Part shown: positions 44,064 through 53,624 of the stretch, one piece after another
Layout: every line of letters starts with the position of its first letter
How positions within the stretch are numbered: the first letter of the stretch is position 1
Source of the DNA: Candidatus Omnitrophota bacterium
Lineage (GTDB): Bacteria; Ratteibacteria; UBA8468; B48-G9; JAFGKM01
Assembly: GCA_023819375.1 (NCBI GenBank)
Contig: JAMWDI010000004.1
Coordinates: 1 to 64,000 of the forward strand
Length of the DNA stretch: 64,000 bases
Reading direction: 5' to 3'
Made by a program: the position numbers and the translations under genes
The notes under the pieces: model-generated
Told to the model about the DNA's origin: nothing
Databases searched by the model: none
Seen by the model: only the letters and a program-made list of their open reading frames with translations

Positions 44064-46799
44064 ATGGATTATTCAAAAACTGTTTATTTACCAAAAACAG
44101 ATTTTCCTATGAAGGCAAATTTAAATCAGAGAGAACCAGAGATACTCAATTTTTGGTATAGAATAAATATTTATGAGAAAATTCTTAAAAAAAATAAGGG
44201 TAAACCTTATTTTATTTTACATGATGGCCCTCCTTATGCAAATGGACATATACATCTCGGAACTGCGTTAAATAAAATTTTGAAGGATATCGTTATAAAG
44301 TATAAATCACTTAGAGGTTTTTATACTCCTTTTAAACCGGGCTGGGATTGTCATGGTATGCCAATTGAGCATCAAATTTTTAAGGAATTAAATAAGAAAA
44401 AAAATGAAGTTGATCCTGTAGAATTAAGAAAAAAAGCAAAAGCATTTGCAGAAAAATTTGCTCAGATACAAAAAGAAGAATTTAAAAGGTTGGGTGTTTT
44501 TGGGGATTGGGAAAATCCATATCTTACACTTTCACCTTCCTATGAAGCAGATATAATAAAAACATTTGGAGAACTTGCAATTTCTGGATATATATACCAG
44601 ACCTATAAACCAATTTTCTGGTGTATAAATTGTGAAACAGCACTTGCAGAAGCAGAAATTGAATATTATGAAAAAAAATCTCCATCAATTTTTGTTAAAT
44701 TTAAGGTAATTGATGATAAAGGCAAAAACTTTGATGAAAACTCTTATTTTTTAATATGGACGACAACTCCATGGACACTTCCAGGAAATACAGGAATAAT
44801 GGTTCATCCAGAATTTAAATATGTTCTTGTTGAATTTGAAAATGAAAGAATTCTTATTGCTGAAAATAGAAAAGAAGAAATAGAAAAAATAATTGGTAAA
44901 AATCTTTTAAGTTTAAAATATTTCTATGGAAAAGAACTTGAAGGTATATTATGTAAAAATCCTTTGCTTGATAGAGAATCAAAGGTTGTTCTCTCTGAAT
45001 TTGTTTCAAAAGATGAAGGAACTGGATGTGTTCATACTGCCCCTGGACATGGAGAGGAAGATTACTATGTTGGGATAAAAAATAAACTTCCTGTTTTTTC
45101 TCCTGTAAATGAAAGAGGAGAATTTACTGAAGAAGTTGAAGAATTTAAGGGTATAAATGTGTTTAAGGCAGATCCTCTAATAATTGAAAAACTTAAAAAA
45201 AATGGAAATTTATTTTCAAGTGGTGAGATAATCCATTCCTATCCTCATTGCTGGAGATGTAAAAAACCAGTTATATATAGAAGCACAAAACAATGGTTTT
45301 TAAAGATAGATCATAACAATCTAAGAGAGAATATGCTTGAAGAGATAAAGAAAGTTAAGTGGATACCACCAGAAGGAGAAAATAGAATTAGTTCAATGGT
45401 TTCACAGAGACCAGATTGGTGCCTTTCAAGACAGAGATTGTGGGGTGTATTTATACCTGTTTTTTATTGTAAATCCTGTGAAAATGCAATAATTACAAAG
45501 GAAACAATTGAAAATATCTACAATTTAGTAAAAGAGCATGGTTCTGACATATGGCTTAAAAAAAGTGAGGAAGAACTCTTACCTGCTGGATTTTCCTGCC
45601 CTTATTGTAATGGTAAGAAATTTAAAAAAGAAATGGATATACTTGATGTTTGGTTTGATTCAGGAGTAAGTCATATTGCTGTTTTGAAAAATGAGAATGA
45701 TTTGCCTTGGCCAAGTGATTTATATCTTGAAGGTTCTGACCAGCATAGAGGATGGTTTCAGACATCTTTAATTACTTCCTGTGGAATATTTAAAAAAGCA
45801 CCTTATAGAAGTGTCTTAACACATGGATTTGTTGTTGATGGTTATGGAAGAAAAATGTCAAAATCACTTGGGAATGTTATTACGCCAGATGAAATAATAA
45901 AAAAATATGGGGCTGAAATTTTGAGACTTTGGACTGTATTTGAAAATTATCAGGAAGATATAAGGATTTCAGATGAGATAATTAAAAATGTTGTAAATGG
46001 ATATAGGGTTATAAGAAATACAATAAGATTTTTACTTGGGAATTTATATGATTTTAAAAAAGATCAAGAGATTGCTTATGAGGATCTTTTTGAAGTTGAT
46101 AAATGGGCAATTGAAAGATTGAAATTCTTAAAGAGAAAAGTGACCGAATATTATGAAAATTTTGCTTTTAATAAAGTTTTTGAAGAGATTTATAATTACT
46201 GTAATATTACTCTTTCATCCTTTTATCTTGATTATTTGAAGGATCGTCTTTATACATATTCAAAAAATTCTTTTGAAAGGAAATCTGCTCAAACAGTTCT
46301 ATATAAAATTCTTTTAAATCTTCTTATTCTTATAAGTCCTATCCTTTCCTTTACTGCAGAAGAGGGATACCAGTTTATTCCTTTTGAGAAAAATGAAAGT
46401 GTTTTTCTTGAGGATTGGCCTGAAATTGAAGAAGAAGATAAGAATTTGCTTGATAGATGGAATAAATTTTTTGAAGTAAGGAAGATTGTTCTTAAAAAGA
46501 TTGAAGAGAAAAGAGAAGAGAAAATAATTGGTAGTTCTCTTGAATGTAAGGTTATAATAAAATGTGAAAAGGAACTTTATGAATTTTTAAAATCATTTTA
46601 TAAAATACAAACATTATTTATTGTTTCAGAGGTTGAAATTATTGAGAGTGATAAATTTGAAGTAATTGTTGAAAAAACAAGAAATAAAAAATGTCAGAGA
46701 TGCTGGATATATTTTCCAGAAGTTGGTAAAAATGATGAATTTCCTGATTTATGTGAGAAATGTATAAACGTTATAAAAACTGATAATTTCATTTCTTAA
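44064..46799 (+). CDS. ileS: Isoleucine--tRNA ligase
   Basis: 911 residues from the ATG at 44064, which follows AGGGAG; a longer frame into the flavodoxin gene is not needed. The N-terminus has NFW and HDGPPYANGHIHLGTAL (HIGH motif). The editing domain has WTTTPWTLPGNT and TGCVHTAPGHGEEDY. DVWFDSGVSH, EGSDQHRGWFQTS and GRKMSKSLGNVI (KMSKS) follow. The C-terminal zinc finger CQRCWIYF...CEKC is present, giving a bacterial-type complete enzyme. Confidence 0.97.
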   Translation: MDYSKTVYLPKTDFPMKANLNQREPEILNFWYRINIYEKILKKNKGKPYFILHDGPPYANGHIHLGTALNKILKDIVIKYKSLRGFYTPFKPGWDCHGMPIEHQIFKELNKKKNEVDPVELRKKAKAFAEKFAQIQKEEFKRLGVFGDWENPYLTLSPSYEADIIKTFGELAISGYIYQTYKPIFWCINCETALAEAEIEYYEKKSPSIFVKFKVIDDKGKNFDENSYFLIWTTTPWTLPGNTGIMVHPEFKYVLVEFENERILIAENRKEEIEKIIGKNLLSLKYFYGKELEGILCKNPLLDRESKVVLSEFVSKDEGTGCVHTAPGHGEEDYYVGIKNKLPVFSPVNERGEFTEEVEEFKGINVFKADPLIIEKLKKNGNLFSSGEIIHSYPHCWRCKKPVIYRSTKQWFLKIDHNNLRENMLEEIKKVKWIPPEGENRISSMVSQRPDWCLSRQRLWGVFIPVFYCKSCENAIITKETIENIYNLVKEHGSDIWLKKSEEELLPAGFSCPYCNGKKFKKEMDILDVWFDSGVSHIAVLKNENDLPWPSDLYLEGSDQHRGWFQTSLITSCGIFKKAPYRSVLTHGFVVDGYGRKMSKSLGNVITPDEIIKKYGAEILRLWTVFENYQEDIRISDEIIKNVVNGYRVIRNTIRFLLGNLYDFKKDQEIAYEDLFEVDKWAIERLKFLKRKVTEYYENFAFNKVFEEIYNYCNITLSSFYLDYLKDRLYTYSKNSFERKSAQTVLYKILLNLLILISPILSFTAEEGYQFIPFEKNESVFLEDWPEIEEEDKNLLDRWNKFFEVRKIVLKKIEEKREEKIIGSSLECKVIIKCEKELYEFLKSFYKIQTLFIVSEVEIIESDKFEVIVEKTRNKKCQRCWIYFPEVGKNDEFPDLCEKCINVIKTDNFIS

Positions 46800-46835
46800 A
46801 TATTTTACAAAATCTTCTCCTTAAAAACAGATTTC

Positions 46836-46864
46836 TTGACGGTATTTATGTTATATAGTTAAAT
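46836..46864 (+). promoter_or_regulatory. Leaderless promoter of the NYN-translin operon
   Basis: TTGACG (46836-46841), a 17-base spacer and TTAAAT (46859-46864) end 11 bases before the ATG at 46876. The leader would be about 4-5 bases. Confidence 0.6.
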
Positions 46865-46875
46865 AGAAATTGGAA

Positions 46876-47355
46876 ATGGAATATATTATTGATGGTTTAA
46901 ATGTAATCAAGACAAGTTATATAAAAAAATTTGAAAAAAAATCAATTGAGGGTGGGAAGGAATATCTCATAGATTTACTTGAAAAATACAGAAGAAAACA
47001 TCCAAAGGTTGAAATTACTGTTGTTTTTGATGGTTATCCATCCTCTTTTAATATTTATAGGAAAAGCAAAATAAAAATTATTTTTTCTCATGAAATTACT
47101 GCTGATGAAAAAATTAGAGAAATTCTTGAAAGTAAGAAAAACAAAAGGAATATATTTGTTGTTTCTGATGATAGACAGATATCTGAATTTACAAAAATTC
47201 TTGGAGCAAATATTTATGGAGTTAAAGAATTTCTTGACATGGTTTCTCCTTTTGAAATAAAAAGAATTAAAATACCAGATTCAAAGAATATACCAGAAAA
47301 AGTTATGAAATTGATAGCAAAAGAAATTGAGGAAAAATATGGAAAAAATAGGTAA
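46876..47355 (+). CDS. NYN (PIN-like) domain ribonuclease, YacP/Rae1-like
   Basis: 159 residues from the ATG at 46876. MEYIIDGLNVIKTSY carries the first conserved Asp of the NYN fold. VEITVVFDGYPSS and NIFVVSDDRQISEFTKILGANIYG carry further acidic positions of the active site. The family cuts mRNA or tRNA. Its end overlaps the translin-family gene by 17 bases, so the two nucleic-acid proteins are made together. A TTG at 46870 is in frame but sits at the transcription start. Confidence 0.85.
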   Translation: MEYIIDGLNVIKTSYIKKFEKKSIEGGKEYLIDLLEKYRRKHPKVEITVVFDGYPSSFNIYRKSKIKIIFSHEITADEKIREILESKKNKRNIFVVSDDRQISEFTKILGANIYGVKEFLDMVSPFEIKRIKIPDSKNIPEKVMKLIAKEIEEKYGKNR

Positions 47356-47932
47356 AATAAAAAGGAAAATATTAAATTTACTGGAAAAAGAAGATAGAGT
47401 AAGGGAGGAAGGTTTAAGAAGTTTAAGGGAGATAACAAGAGAGACTGCAAATATAATAAGAGATATACATAAAGGTGATTTAGAGAAAAGTAAAATAAGA
47501 ATCGGAGAGGTTGTGAAAAAATTGAATTTAATTAAAAAAAAATTAAAAAAATATCCAGAAATTTATTATCAGGGTTTTTTACATCAGGCAGAAAAGGAAG
47601 TTATTGAAGCAAAAGCCACTTTAAATATTATAGAAAAAAAAGAGATACCAGAAATTGGTAATTTTGACCCAATAAGTTATTTGCATGGTTTATGTGAATC
47701 ACTTGGGGAAATAAGAAGATATATACTTGATAGAATGAGAGAAAATAAATTTGATGGTTTGGAAGAATATTTAAAAATTATGGATGAAATATATTTTTTT
47801 CTTTTAAACTTCCAGTATCCTGATGCAATTACAAGAACATTGAGAAAACAAATTGATTATGCAAGAAATATTGTAGAAAAGACAAGGGGTGAAATCACAA
47901 GTGCTTATTTATTGAGAAAAAAAGAGACATAA
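47339..47932 (+). CDS. Translin family RNA-binding protein/nuclease
   Basis: 197 residues, all helical, the length of translin/TRAX subunits. The start region RVREEGLRSLREITRETANI, QAEKEVIEAKATLN, YLHGLCESLGEIRRYILDRM, IYFFLLNFQYPDAITRTLRKQIDYARNIVE-type sequence and KTRGEITSAY follow the translin pattern. Acidic residues E-x-x-x-E in the EKEVIEA helix and GLCESLGE match positions used for catalysis in TRAX and archaeal homologues. The family is best known from eukaryotes (C3PO) and archaea. It is coupled to the NYN nuclease gene. Its 3' end overlaps convergent larB by 28 bases. Confidence 0.85.
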   Translation: MEKIGKIKRKILNLLEKEDRVREEGLRSLREITRETANIIRDIHKGDLEKSKIRIGEVVKKLNLIKKKLKKYPEIYYQGFLHQAEKEVIEAKATLNIIEKKEIPEIGNFDPISYLHGLCESLGEIRRYILDRMRENKFDGLEEYLKIMDEIYFFLLNFQYPDAITRTLRKQIDYARNIVEKTRGEITSAYLLRKKET

Positions 47933-48654
47933 ACAAAAAAAGCAGCGCCAAATCCATTATTAATATTAACAACGACTACATTAGGTGAACAGGAATTAAG
48001 CATTGTTAATAATGGTGCTATTCCATTTAAATTTATTCCATAGCCAATTGAGGTTGGGACACCAATAACTGGTTTTGATGTTAATCCTCCTACAACACTT
48101 GGTAAAGCACCTTCCATTCCAGCAACCACTATAAGACATTTTGCCTTGTTCAAGATTTCAATTTTATCAATTAACCTGTGAATTCCAGCCACTCCAGCAT
48201 CGTAAATTCTTTTAACTTCAATCCCAAGTATTTCCAGTGTTACAGATGCCTCTTCTGCAACAGGAATATCTGATGTTCCACCTGTAATAACACATACAAA
48301 TCCATTCTTTTTAATTTTTTCTTTTTTTAAAGTTAAAATTTTTGCTTCTTTAAAATAAATTATTTCTGGAAAGTCCTTTTTTATTTTTTTTGCAATATTT
48401 TCCTCTACTTTTGTTACAATAAAATTTGGGTATTCCTTTTTTATTTCCGAAATTATTTTTTTTAGTTGCTCATATGTCTTATCCTTGCCATAAACAATTT
48501 CCGGAAAACCAAATTTTAAAGATCTTAAATTGTCAATTTTAGCAAAACCAATATCTTTATATGGAAGTAATCTTAATTTCTCAATGAATTCTTCTTCTCC
48601 AATATTTCCCTTTTTGAAATCTTTCAGAAGACTTTTTAATTTTTCTTTATTCAT
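47905..48654 (-). CDS. larB: LarB, nickel-pincer nucleotide cofactor biosynthesis protein
   Basis: 249 residues. The C-terminal two thirds is a PurE-like carboxylase fold: VCVITGGTSDIPVAEEASVT, VKRIYDAGVAGIHRL, LIVVAGMEGALPSVVGGL, PVIGVPTSIGYG and NGFGAAFFV. LarB carboxylates and hydrolyses nicotinic acid adenine dinucleotide in the first step of lactate-racemase cofactor synthesis. larA, larC and larE are not in the window. Its ATG shares one base with the htpX stop (TGATG). Confidence 0.9.
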   Translation of the reverse strand: MNKEKLKSLLKDFKKGNIGEEEFIEKLRLLPYKDIGFAKIDNLRSLKFGFPEIVYGKDKTYEQLKKIISEIKKEYPNFIVTKVEENIAKKIKKDFPEIIYFKEAKILTLKKEKIKKNGFVCVITGGTSDIPVAEEASVTLEILGIEVKRIYDAGVAGIHRLIDKIEILNKAKCLIVVAGMEGALPSVVGGLTSKPVIGVPTSIGYGINLNGIAPLLTMLNSCSPNVVVVNINNGFGAAFFVYVSFFLNK

Positions 48655-49508
48655 CAAATTATCATATTTTCAAGTCTTTTAATTCTTTCTTCTATCGGTG
48701 GGTGTGTTGAAAATAGAACAAGTATATCCCTGCCTGAAAAAGGATTAACTATAAAGAGATGACTTGTTGCTGGATTGGCGTTGTTTAAGGGATATCTTTT
48801 AACACCATAGGCAAGTTTTTTTAAAGCATTTGCAAGATATAATGGGTTTCCAGAGATTTTCGCTCCACCTTCATCTGCAAGATATTCTCGTGATCTTGAG
48901 ATTGCCAGTTGAATTATTAATGAGGCGATAGGTGCCAGTATTGCAAAAAGTAAAATTGCAAAAATTCCAAAAATATTTCCATTCTTTCTATTGTCTCTAT
49001 TAACTGCTCCAAAATAAGCCATGTATTGAAGTAATCTTGCAAGAAAAGTTATTGCTCCTGCAATTGTCGCAGTAATGGTGGCAATAAGAATATCTCTATT
49101 TTTTATATGGGTTAGTTCATGGGCAATGACTCCTTTCAATTCATTTTCATCAAGAAGTTCAATTATCCCAGTGGTTAAAGCAACAACTGCATTATTTGAA
49201 TTTCTTCCTGTTGCAAAAGCATTTGGTGTTTTAGAATTTATAATATAAATTTTTGGTTTAGGAATATTTGCTATTTGAGACAATTCTGCTACTATTCTGT
49301 GTAGATAAGGTTCTTCATTTTCCTTTATTTCTCTTGCCCTATACATTGCAAGAACAATTTTATCACTGAAAAAATAAGAAATAAAATTCATTAAAAAAGC
49401 AAAAATTAAAGCAGTTATCATTCCTCCTTTCCCAAAGAAACTACCTATAAGAACAAAGATTACAGTTAAAATAGTAAGTAAAAAATAGGTCTTCAATCTA
49501 TTTGCCAT
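48654..49508 (-). CDS. htpX: HtpX membrane zinc metalloprotease
   Basis: 284 residues from the ATG at 49508, which follows AAGGGG. Two N-terminal helices ([36 protein letters not shown]), then [19 protein letters not shown], the zinc motif [13 protein letters not shown], two more helices and the third ligand in [30 protein letters not shown] ends the fold. It degrades damaged membrane proteins. It is followed directly by larB. Confidence 0.95.
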   Translation of the reverse strand: MANRLKTYFLLTILTVIFVLIGSFFGKGGMITALIFAFLMNFISYFFSDKIVLAMYRAREIKENEEPYLHRIVAELSQIANIPKPKIYIINSKTPNAFATGRNSNNAVVALTTGIIELLDENELKGVIAHELTHIKNRDILIATITATIAGAITFLARLLQYMAYFGAVNRDNRKNGNIFGIFAILLFAILAPIASLIIQLAISRSREYLADEGGAKISGNPLYLANALKKLAYGVKRYPLNNANPATSHLFIVNPFSGRDILVLFSTHPPIEERIKRLENMII

Positions 49509-49530
49509 TTTCTTCCCCTTTTTATTTATA

Positions 49531-49559
49531 ATTATACTCAAAAGTGTAAATATATGCAA
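49531..49559 (-). promoter_or_regulatory. Promoter of htpX
   Basis: On the minus strand TTGCAT (49559-49554), a 17-base spacer and TATAAT (49536-49531). It adjoins the end of the upstream gene and gives a leader of about 15 bases containing AAGGGG. Confidence 0.6.
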
Positions 49560-51644
49560 TCACAAAAGGTATTTCAATATAGGTAAAAAAATTAATCTTA
49601 AAAGAGTGGAAAATTTAATTAGTGAAAGAAAAAACAAGAAAGAAAAGGTACCAAAAACAGGGATGAAAAACAAAGGCAGAGAAATTGAGGAAATTAAGGC
49701 TCCGATAAGGTCAATTGAATAAAGTTTTCCTGTTATATCTATTATACTTTCCTTTTTAGTTAGAAAGGATATAATTCCAAATTCCCATCCAACTAAAAAC
49801 CCTATAAAGAAAATGAATATAAGAGGGACTTTTAAATTTGAAAGGGAAAAATAACTTATTAAATAAAAGAGGAAGAAAGTAATTTCTGAGTAAAAAAGAA
49901 TTTTTTTATCTGGTATTTTTAAAGTAGAAAGAAAACTTCCTTTAGAGAGACCTGCCATGAAAATACCTGTAATCAAACTTATAAATCCATAAAGAAAACC
50001 AAATTTAATCTGGAAAAGAAAAATAAATATTATCTCAAAGGCAAAGGCAGTAAATCCATTTGAAAATATAATCATATGTGAAGTAGAAACAGGAAGAAAA
50101 AACAAAAATAAAAAGATAATTAAAATTACAAGATTTGAAATTTTCCTGAATTCAAAAAATTTCAAAAATTTTTTAAAAATGGTATTCCCTATTTTTGGTG
50201 AAGTTTGAGAAAAATAATAAGATAGGGAAGAATAAAGACAAAATTGATTTGAAATGGTATTGATATAAGATGGTTCATTTAAAATTTTTTGTAGATATTG
50301 GTTCTTTTTACTTTCGTCAAGGACATAATTTAAATAAGTTTCATTGAAAAAATCTCTATCATAAATATTTTTTTCATTCACAATTAAATTTTCATTTGAG
50401 AAAATAATTATTAAAGGATATGTAAAGGCAATAATTTCTTTTTTGAAATACCTTTTAAATGTTTTATAAATTGAGGAATGAAGTGAAGAAATTTGTTCTC
50501 CGAGGTATTCGTAATTTCCAGGTAAAACCACAACAAGTTTTTCCGTAAATTTAGAAATTATTTTTATAAATTCATCTGTTAAAAAATAATTCTCTTTAAA
50601 ACTGAATGGTAAAGTATCAACAATAATAAAACTGTCAAACTTTATTTTTTTACTTTTAATAAATCTGCCTATATCCTGCAGGACAAAATTAACATTTTTT
50701 AAATCTTTTAGAAAATAACTTTTAATAATCTCAACCTTATCCTTATCAACTTCAAAATAGTAAATTTTTTCAGGTTTATATTTCCTAATTTCATCAATAA
50801 TCTCAGGATTTCCTATTATCCCTATATTTTCTATTTTTTTACTGAATGCAACTGCAAAAAATGAAATATTTTTAACTGAAAACTGATCTGGCTGACTTGT
50901 AAAATCCTGAAATCCATTTGATAGAAGGACAAACTGGTTTTTACTTTTAAGAAGAATTAATTTATTATAAAAACTTTCTTTAATTTTCTCTATTTGATAA
51001 TTTGGATATTTTCTGGATATTGTTTTAAATTCAATTTTTCCAGAAAAAGGGAGTAGAAGTAAAAAAATTAAAAAAGAATAAATAGCAAGTTTTTTACTGA
51101 ATTGAAAAAATGTAATAGAATTTAAAATTAAAGCGATGAAAATTAAGAAAAAAATATTTATTTCAAAACAGAGAAGAAGAAAAAAAAGAGCACCACCAAT
51201 TAAAAATCCAGTTCCTTCAAGTCCATAAAATTTTCCAGAACTTTTTTCCTTTTTAAATATGAAACATAGAAGAATAAATCTGCTTCCTTCAAAAAAACCG
51301 ATAAAAAAAGAAAGGAAGAAAGAAATATAAAAAAATCTTAAATTTGGAATATAATAGAGTTGCTGAATATTTGTAAATAACCTTAAAAAGATAAAGGAAA
51401 ATATTAAAAAAATACTCTCAAAAATTGTAAGAAAAATATAATGTTCTTTAAATTTTTTTGAAGTTCTAAAAAAATAAGAACCAAAGGCACTACCAGAAAG
51501 ATAGAATGAAATAATAAAGGCAAATAAAATTTCACTTCCAGAAAAGTTTGAAAAGATTTCTCTTAGAAGCACAGATTGTATGAAAATGTTTGAAATTCCT
51601 TTTAATATGAAAAAAATTTCTTTCATTTTACTAAATTTTACCAT
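49560..51644 (-). CDS. Polytopic membrane protein with central spermidine-synthase-like domain
   Basis: 694 residues. Residues 1-215 have about seven membrane helices (ISNIFIQSVLLREIFSNF, FYLSGSAFGSYFF), the usual front of fused MFS/spermidine synthase proteins. Residues about 235-430 form a Rossmann methyltransferase-like fold (NIGIIGNPEIIDEI, KIYYFEVDKDKVEIIK, FDSFIIVDTLPFSF). The glycine-rich SAM loop of spermidine synthase is reduced to IIGNPE, so activity is doubtful. Residues about 490-694 have seven more helices. Such fused proteins are common in environmental bacteria and lack a firm function. Confidence 0.7.
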   Translation of the reverse strand: MVKFSKMKEIFFILKGISNIFIQSVLLREIFSNFSGSEILFAFIISFYLSGSAFGSYFFRTSKKFKEHYIFLTIFESIFLIFSFIFLRLFTNIQQLYYIPNLRFFYISFFLSFFIGFFEGSRFILLCFIFKKEKSSGKFYGLEGTGFLIGGALFFLLLCFEINIFFLIFIALILNSITFFQFSKKLAIYSFLIFLLLLPFSGKIEFKTISRKYPNYQIEKIKESFYNKLILLKSKNQFVLLSNGFQDFTSQPDQFSVKNISFFAVAFSKKIENIGIIGNPEIIDEIRKYKPEKIYYFEVDKDKVEIIKSYFLKDLKNVNFVLQDIGRFIKSKKIKFDSFIIVDTLPFSFKENYFLTDEFIKIISKFTEKLVVVLPGNYEYLGEQISSLHSSIYKTFKRYFKKEIIAFTYPLIIIFSNENLIVNEKNIYDRDFFNETYLNYVLDESKKNQYLQKILNEPSYINTISNQFCLYSSLSYYFSQTSPKIGNTIFKKFLKFFEFRKISNLVILIIFLFLFFLPVSTSHMIIFSNGFTAFAFEIIFIFLFQIKFGFLYGFISLITGIFMAGLSKGSFLSTLKIPDKKILFYSEITFFLFYLISYFSLSNLKVPLIFIFFIGFLVGWEFGIISFLTKKESIIDITGKLYSIDLIGALISSISLPLFFIPVFGTFSFLFFLSLIKFSTLLRLIFLPILKYLL

Positions 51645-51758
51645 AAAGTATAATCATTTTTATGCAAATTGTTGAAAATTTCCTTTTTAAATGATAAATT
51701 GAAGATATCAAGAAAGATGTAGATTATACAATTTTTAATTTAAAATTTGGAAGTTTAA

Positions 51759-53594
51759 ATGTCTAAAACAAAAATTTTGTTTTTTCTTGGCATTTTTTCT
51801 TCCATTGTATACTTTAATTCAATTTTCAACCCATTCATTTTTGATGATTACGGTCTTATTATTGAAAATACATTCATAAAAAACTTCAAATATTTGAAAT
51901 TATTGTTTACAACTAATCTTTATGAAGGTGCTGGAGAGAAGACTCTATTTTACAGGCCATTACAAAGTTTATCCTATGCTTTAATTTACAAATTTTTCAA
52001 ATTAAATCCAATTCCATATCATCTGCTTAATATCTTTTTACATATAGGTTGTTCAATCTTATTTTTCCTTTTACTTAAAGAAATTTATGGAGAAAGAATT
52101 GCCTTTCTTTCTTCATTACTCTGGGCAATACATCCAATAAATACAGAAGCAGTAACATATATAGCAGGACTGGCAGATCCTTTATTTTTATTTTTTGGAC
52201 TTCTTGGAATATATTTTTACAAAACTGGAAAAAAGTTTTTAACCTTTATCTTCTTTATTTTTTCTTTAATTTCAAAAGAGACAGGTATTTTAATTCTACC
52301 ATTATTTTTCCTTTATTTATATTCAACAGAAAAAATTAAAAGACAGGAGATTAAAAACTATGTTGGAATTACTCTGATTTTTATAATTTATCTCATATTA
52401 AGACAAACAATTTTAAATTTTGGAAAAGGGCAACCAGAGGATATATTCATTCATAGATTTTATACTGCTTTCCATTCATTTTTAATTTACATCTCAATTT
52501 TAATTTTCCCTTTTATCCTCTCAATGGAAAGACATATCCCTTACATAAAAACAGCAAAAAATTTAGATTTCATAACAGGTTTCATTTTTTTCCTTTTCTT
52601 TATCTGGTTTATTTATAAAAAGAGAACTGATAAAAGAATATTTTTTGCAGGGACCTTATTCCTTTTAAACTTTTTATTCCATTCAAATATTTTAATACCA
52701 CTTAATGGCAATTTAAGAGAACACTGGATGTATATGGGTGGAATTGGATTTTTTGTATATTTTGTTATTTTAATTGAAATGATAAAGAAAGGGAATTTAA
52801 AGAAAGTTCTTTTAATTTTGGTTTTCTCATTATATGGAATAAGAACAATTTTGAGAAATTATGACTGGAATGACCCTGTTAAATTTTATGAAAGAACAAT
52901 GAAATATTTTTCTGTAAGAAAAGAAATTATCAGTAATTATGCATTTACACTTCTTTCAAATAAAAAATATGAAAAGGCATTGCTTTATTTTAAAAGTATT
53001 TATTTTGAAAAACCAGATGATTGGAAAACTTTATTTGGTATTGCAAAATGTTATTTGATGCTTGGAAATTATGATTTTGCTTTGAAGTATTATTATGAGG
53101 GTATTAAAATTAAACCAGATAAATATGATATATTTGTTGATATTGCTTTGATTTATGAGAAAAAGGGAGATGTTAAAAAAGTAATAGAGATACTTGAAAA
53201 TTTAATAAAAAAAGAAAAAGAATTTCAGGCACCATATATTTTGCTTGGAAAGATATACTTAAAACAGAAAAATTACGAATTATCTAAAAAATATTTTGAA
53301 AAATCATTGGAGTTAAATCCTGATGAAATAATATCTTTAAAAAATCTTGCGAAAATTTATCAATTGAAAGGAGAACATGAAAAGGCAATTCATTATTTTG
53401 AAAGGGCAATTAAAATAGATCCAGACGATATTTATATTTTAAATGATTATGCAATATCTTTGAGTGAAATAGGAGAAGTAAAAAAGGCAATTAAAATACT
53501 TAAGAGAATTTTAAAAAGAAATCCTGCTTTTAAACCTGCAAGAATAAATTTAGAGATAATTCAATTGAAAAATAAAAAAGCCCCCGGTTTATAA
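51759..53594 (+). CDS. TMTC-like GT-C O-glycosyltransferase with TPR repeats
   Basis: 611 residues. Residues 1-375 are a polytopic GT-C fold: FNPFIFDDYGLIIENTFI holds the catalytic-type Asp pair of the first loop, FYRPLQSLSYAL and WAIHPINTEAVTYIAGLADPL are conserved in the TMTC/O-mannosyltransferase group. Residues about 385-605 are six or so TPR repeats (AFTLLSNKKYEKALLYFKS, AKCYLMLGNYDFALKYYYEG, AKIYQLKGEHEKAIHYFERA). It probably glycosylates exported proteins using lipid-linked sugar. Its last codons and stop lie inside a terminator hairpin. Confidence 0.82.
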   Translation: MSKTKILFFLGIFSSIVYFNSIFNPFIFDDYGLIIENTFIKNFKYLKLLFTTNLYEGAGEKTLFYRPLQSLSYALIYKFFKLNPIPYHLLNIFLHIGCSILFFLLLKEIYGERIAFLSSLLWAIHPINTEAVTYIAGLADPLFLFFGLLGIYFYKTGKKFLTFIFFIFSLISKETGILILPLFFLYLYSTEKIKRQEIKNYVGITLIFIIYLILRQTILNFGKGQPEDIFIHRFYTAFHSFLIYISILIFPFILSMERHIPYIKTAKNLDFITGFIFFLFFIWFIYKKRTDKRIFFAGTLFLLNFLFHSNILIPLNGNLREHWMYMGGIGFFVYFVILIEMIKKGNLKKVLLILVFSLYGIRTILRNYDWNDPVKFYERTMKYFSVRKEIISNYAFTLLSNKKYEKALLYFKSIYFEKPDDWKTLFGIAKCYLMLGNYDFALKYYYEGIKIKPDKYDIFVDIALIYEKKGDVKKVIEILENLIKKEKEFQAPYILLGKIYLKQKNYELSKKYFEKSLELNPDEIISLKNLAKIYQLKGEHEKAIHYFERAIKIDPDDIYILNDYAISLSEIGEVKKAIKILKRILKRNPAFKPARINLEIIQLKNKKAPGL

Positions 53595-53607
53595 AAACCG
53601 GGGGCTT
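53578..53607. terminator. Bidirectional intrinsic terminator
   Basis: AAGCCCCCGGTTT (53578-53590) pairs perfectly with AAACCGGGGGCTT (53595-53607), loop ATAA. Reading leftwards the stem is followed by TTTTATTTTT, a strong terminator for the prepilin on the minus strand, whose stop is 17 bases away. Reading rightwards the T-tract is weak. The stop codon of the TPR glycosyltransferase is in the loop. Confidence 0.9.
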
Positions 53608-53624
53608 TATAAGTTTCTCTTAAA

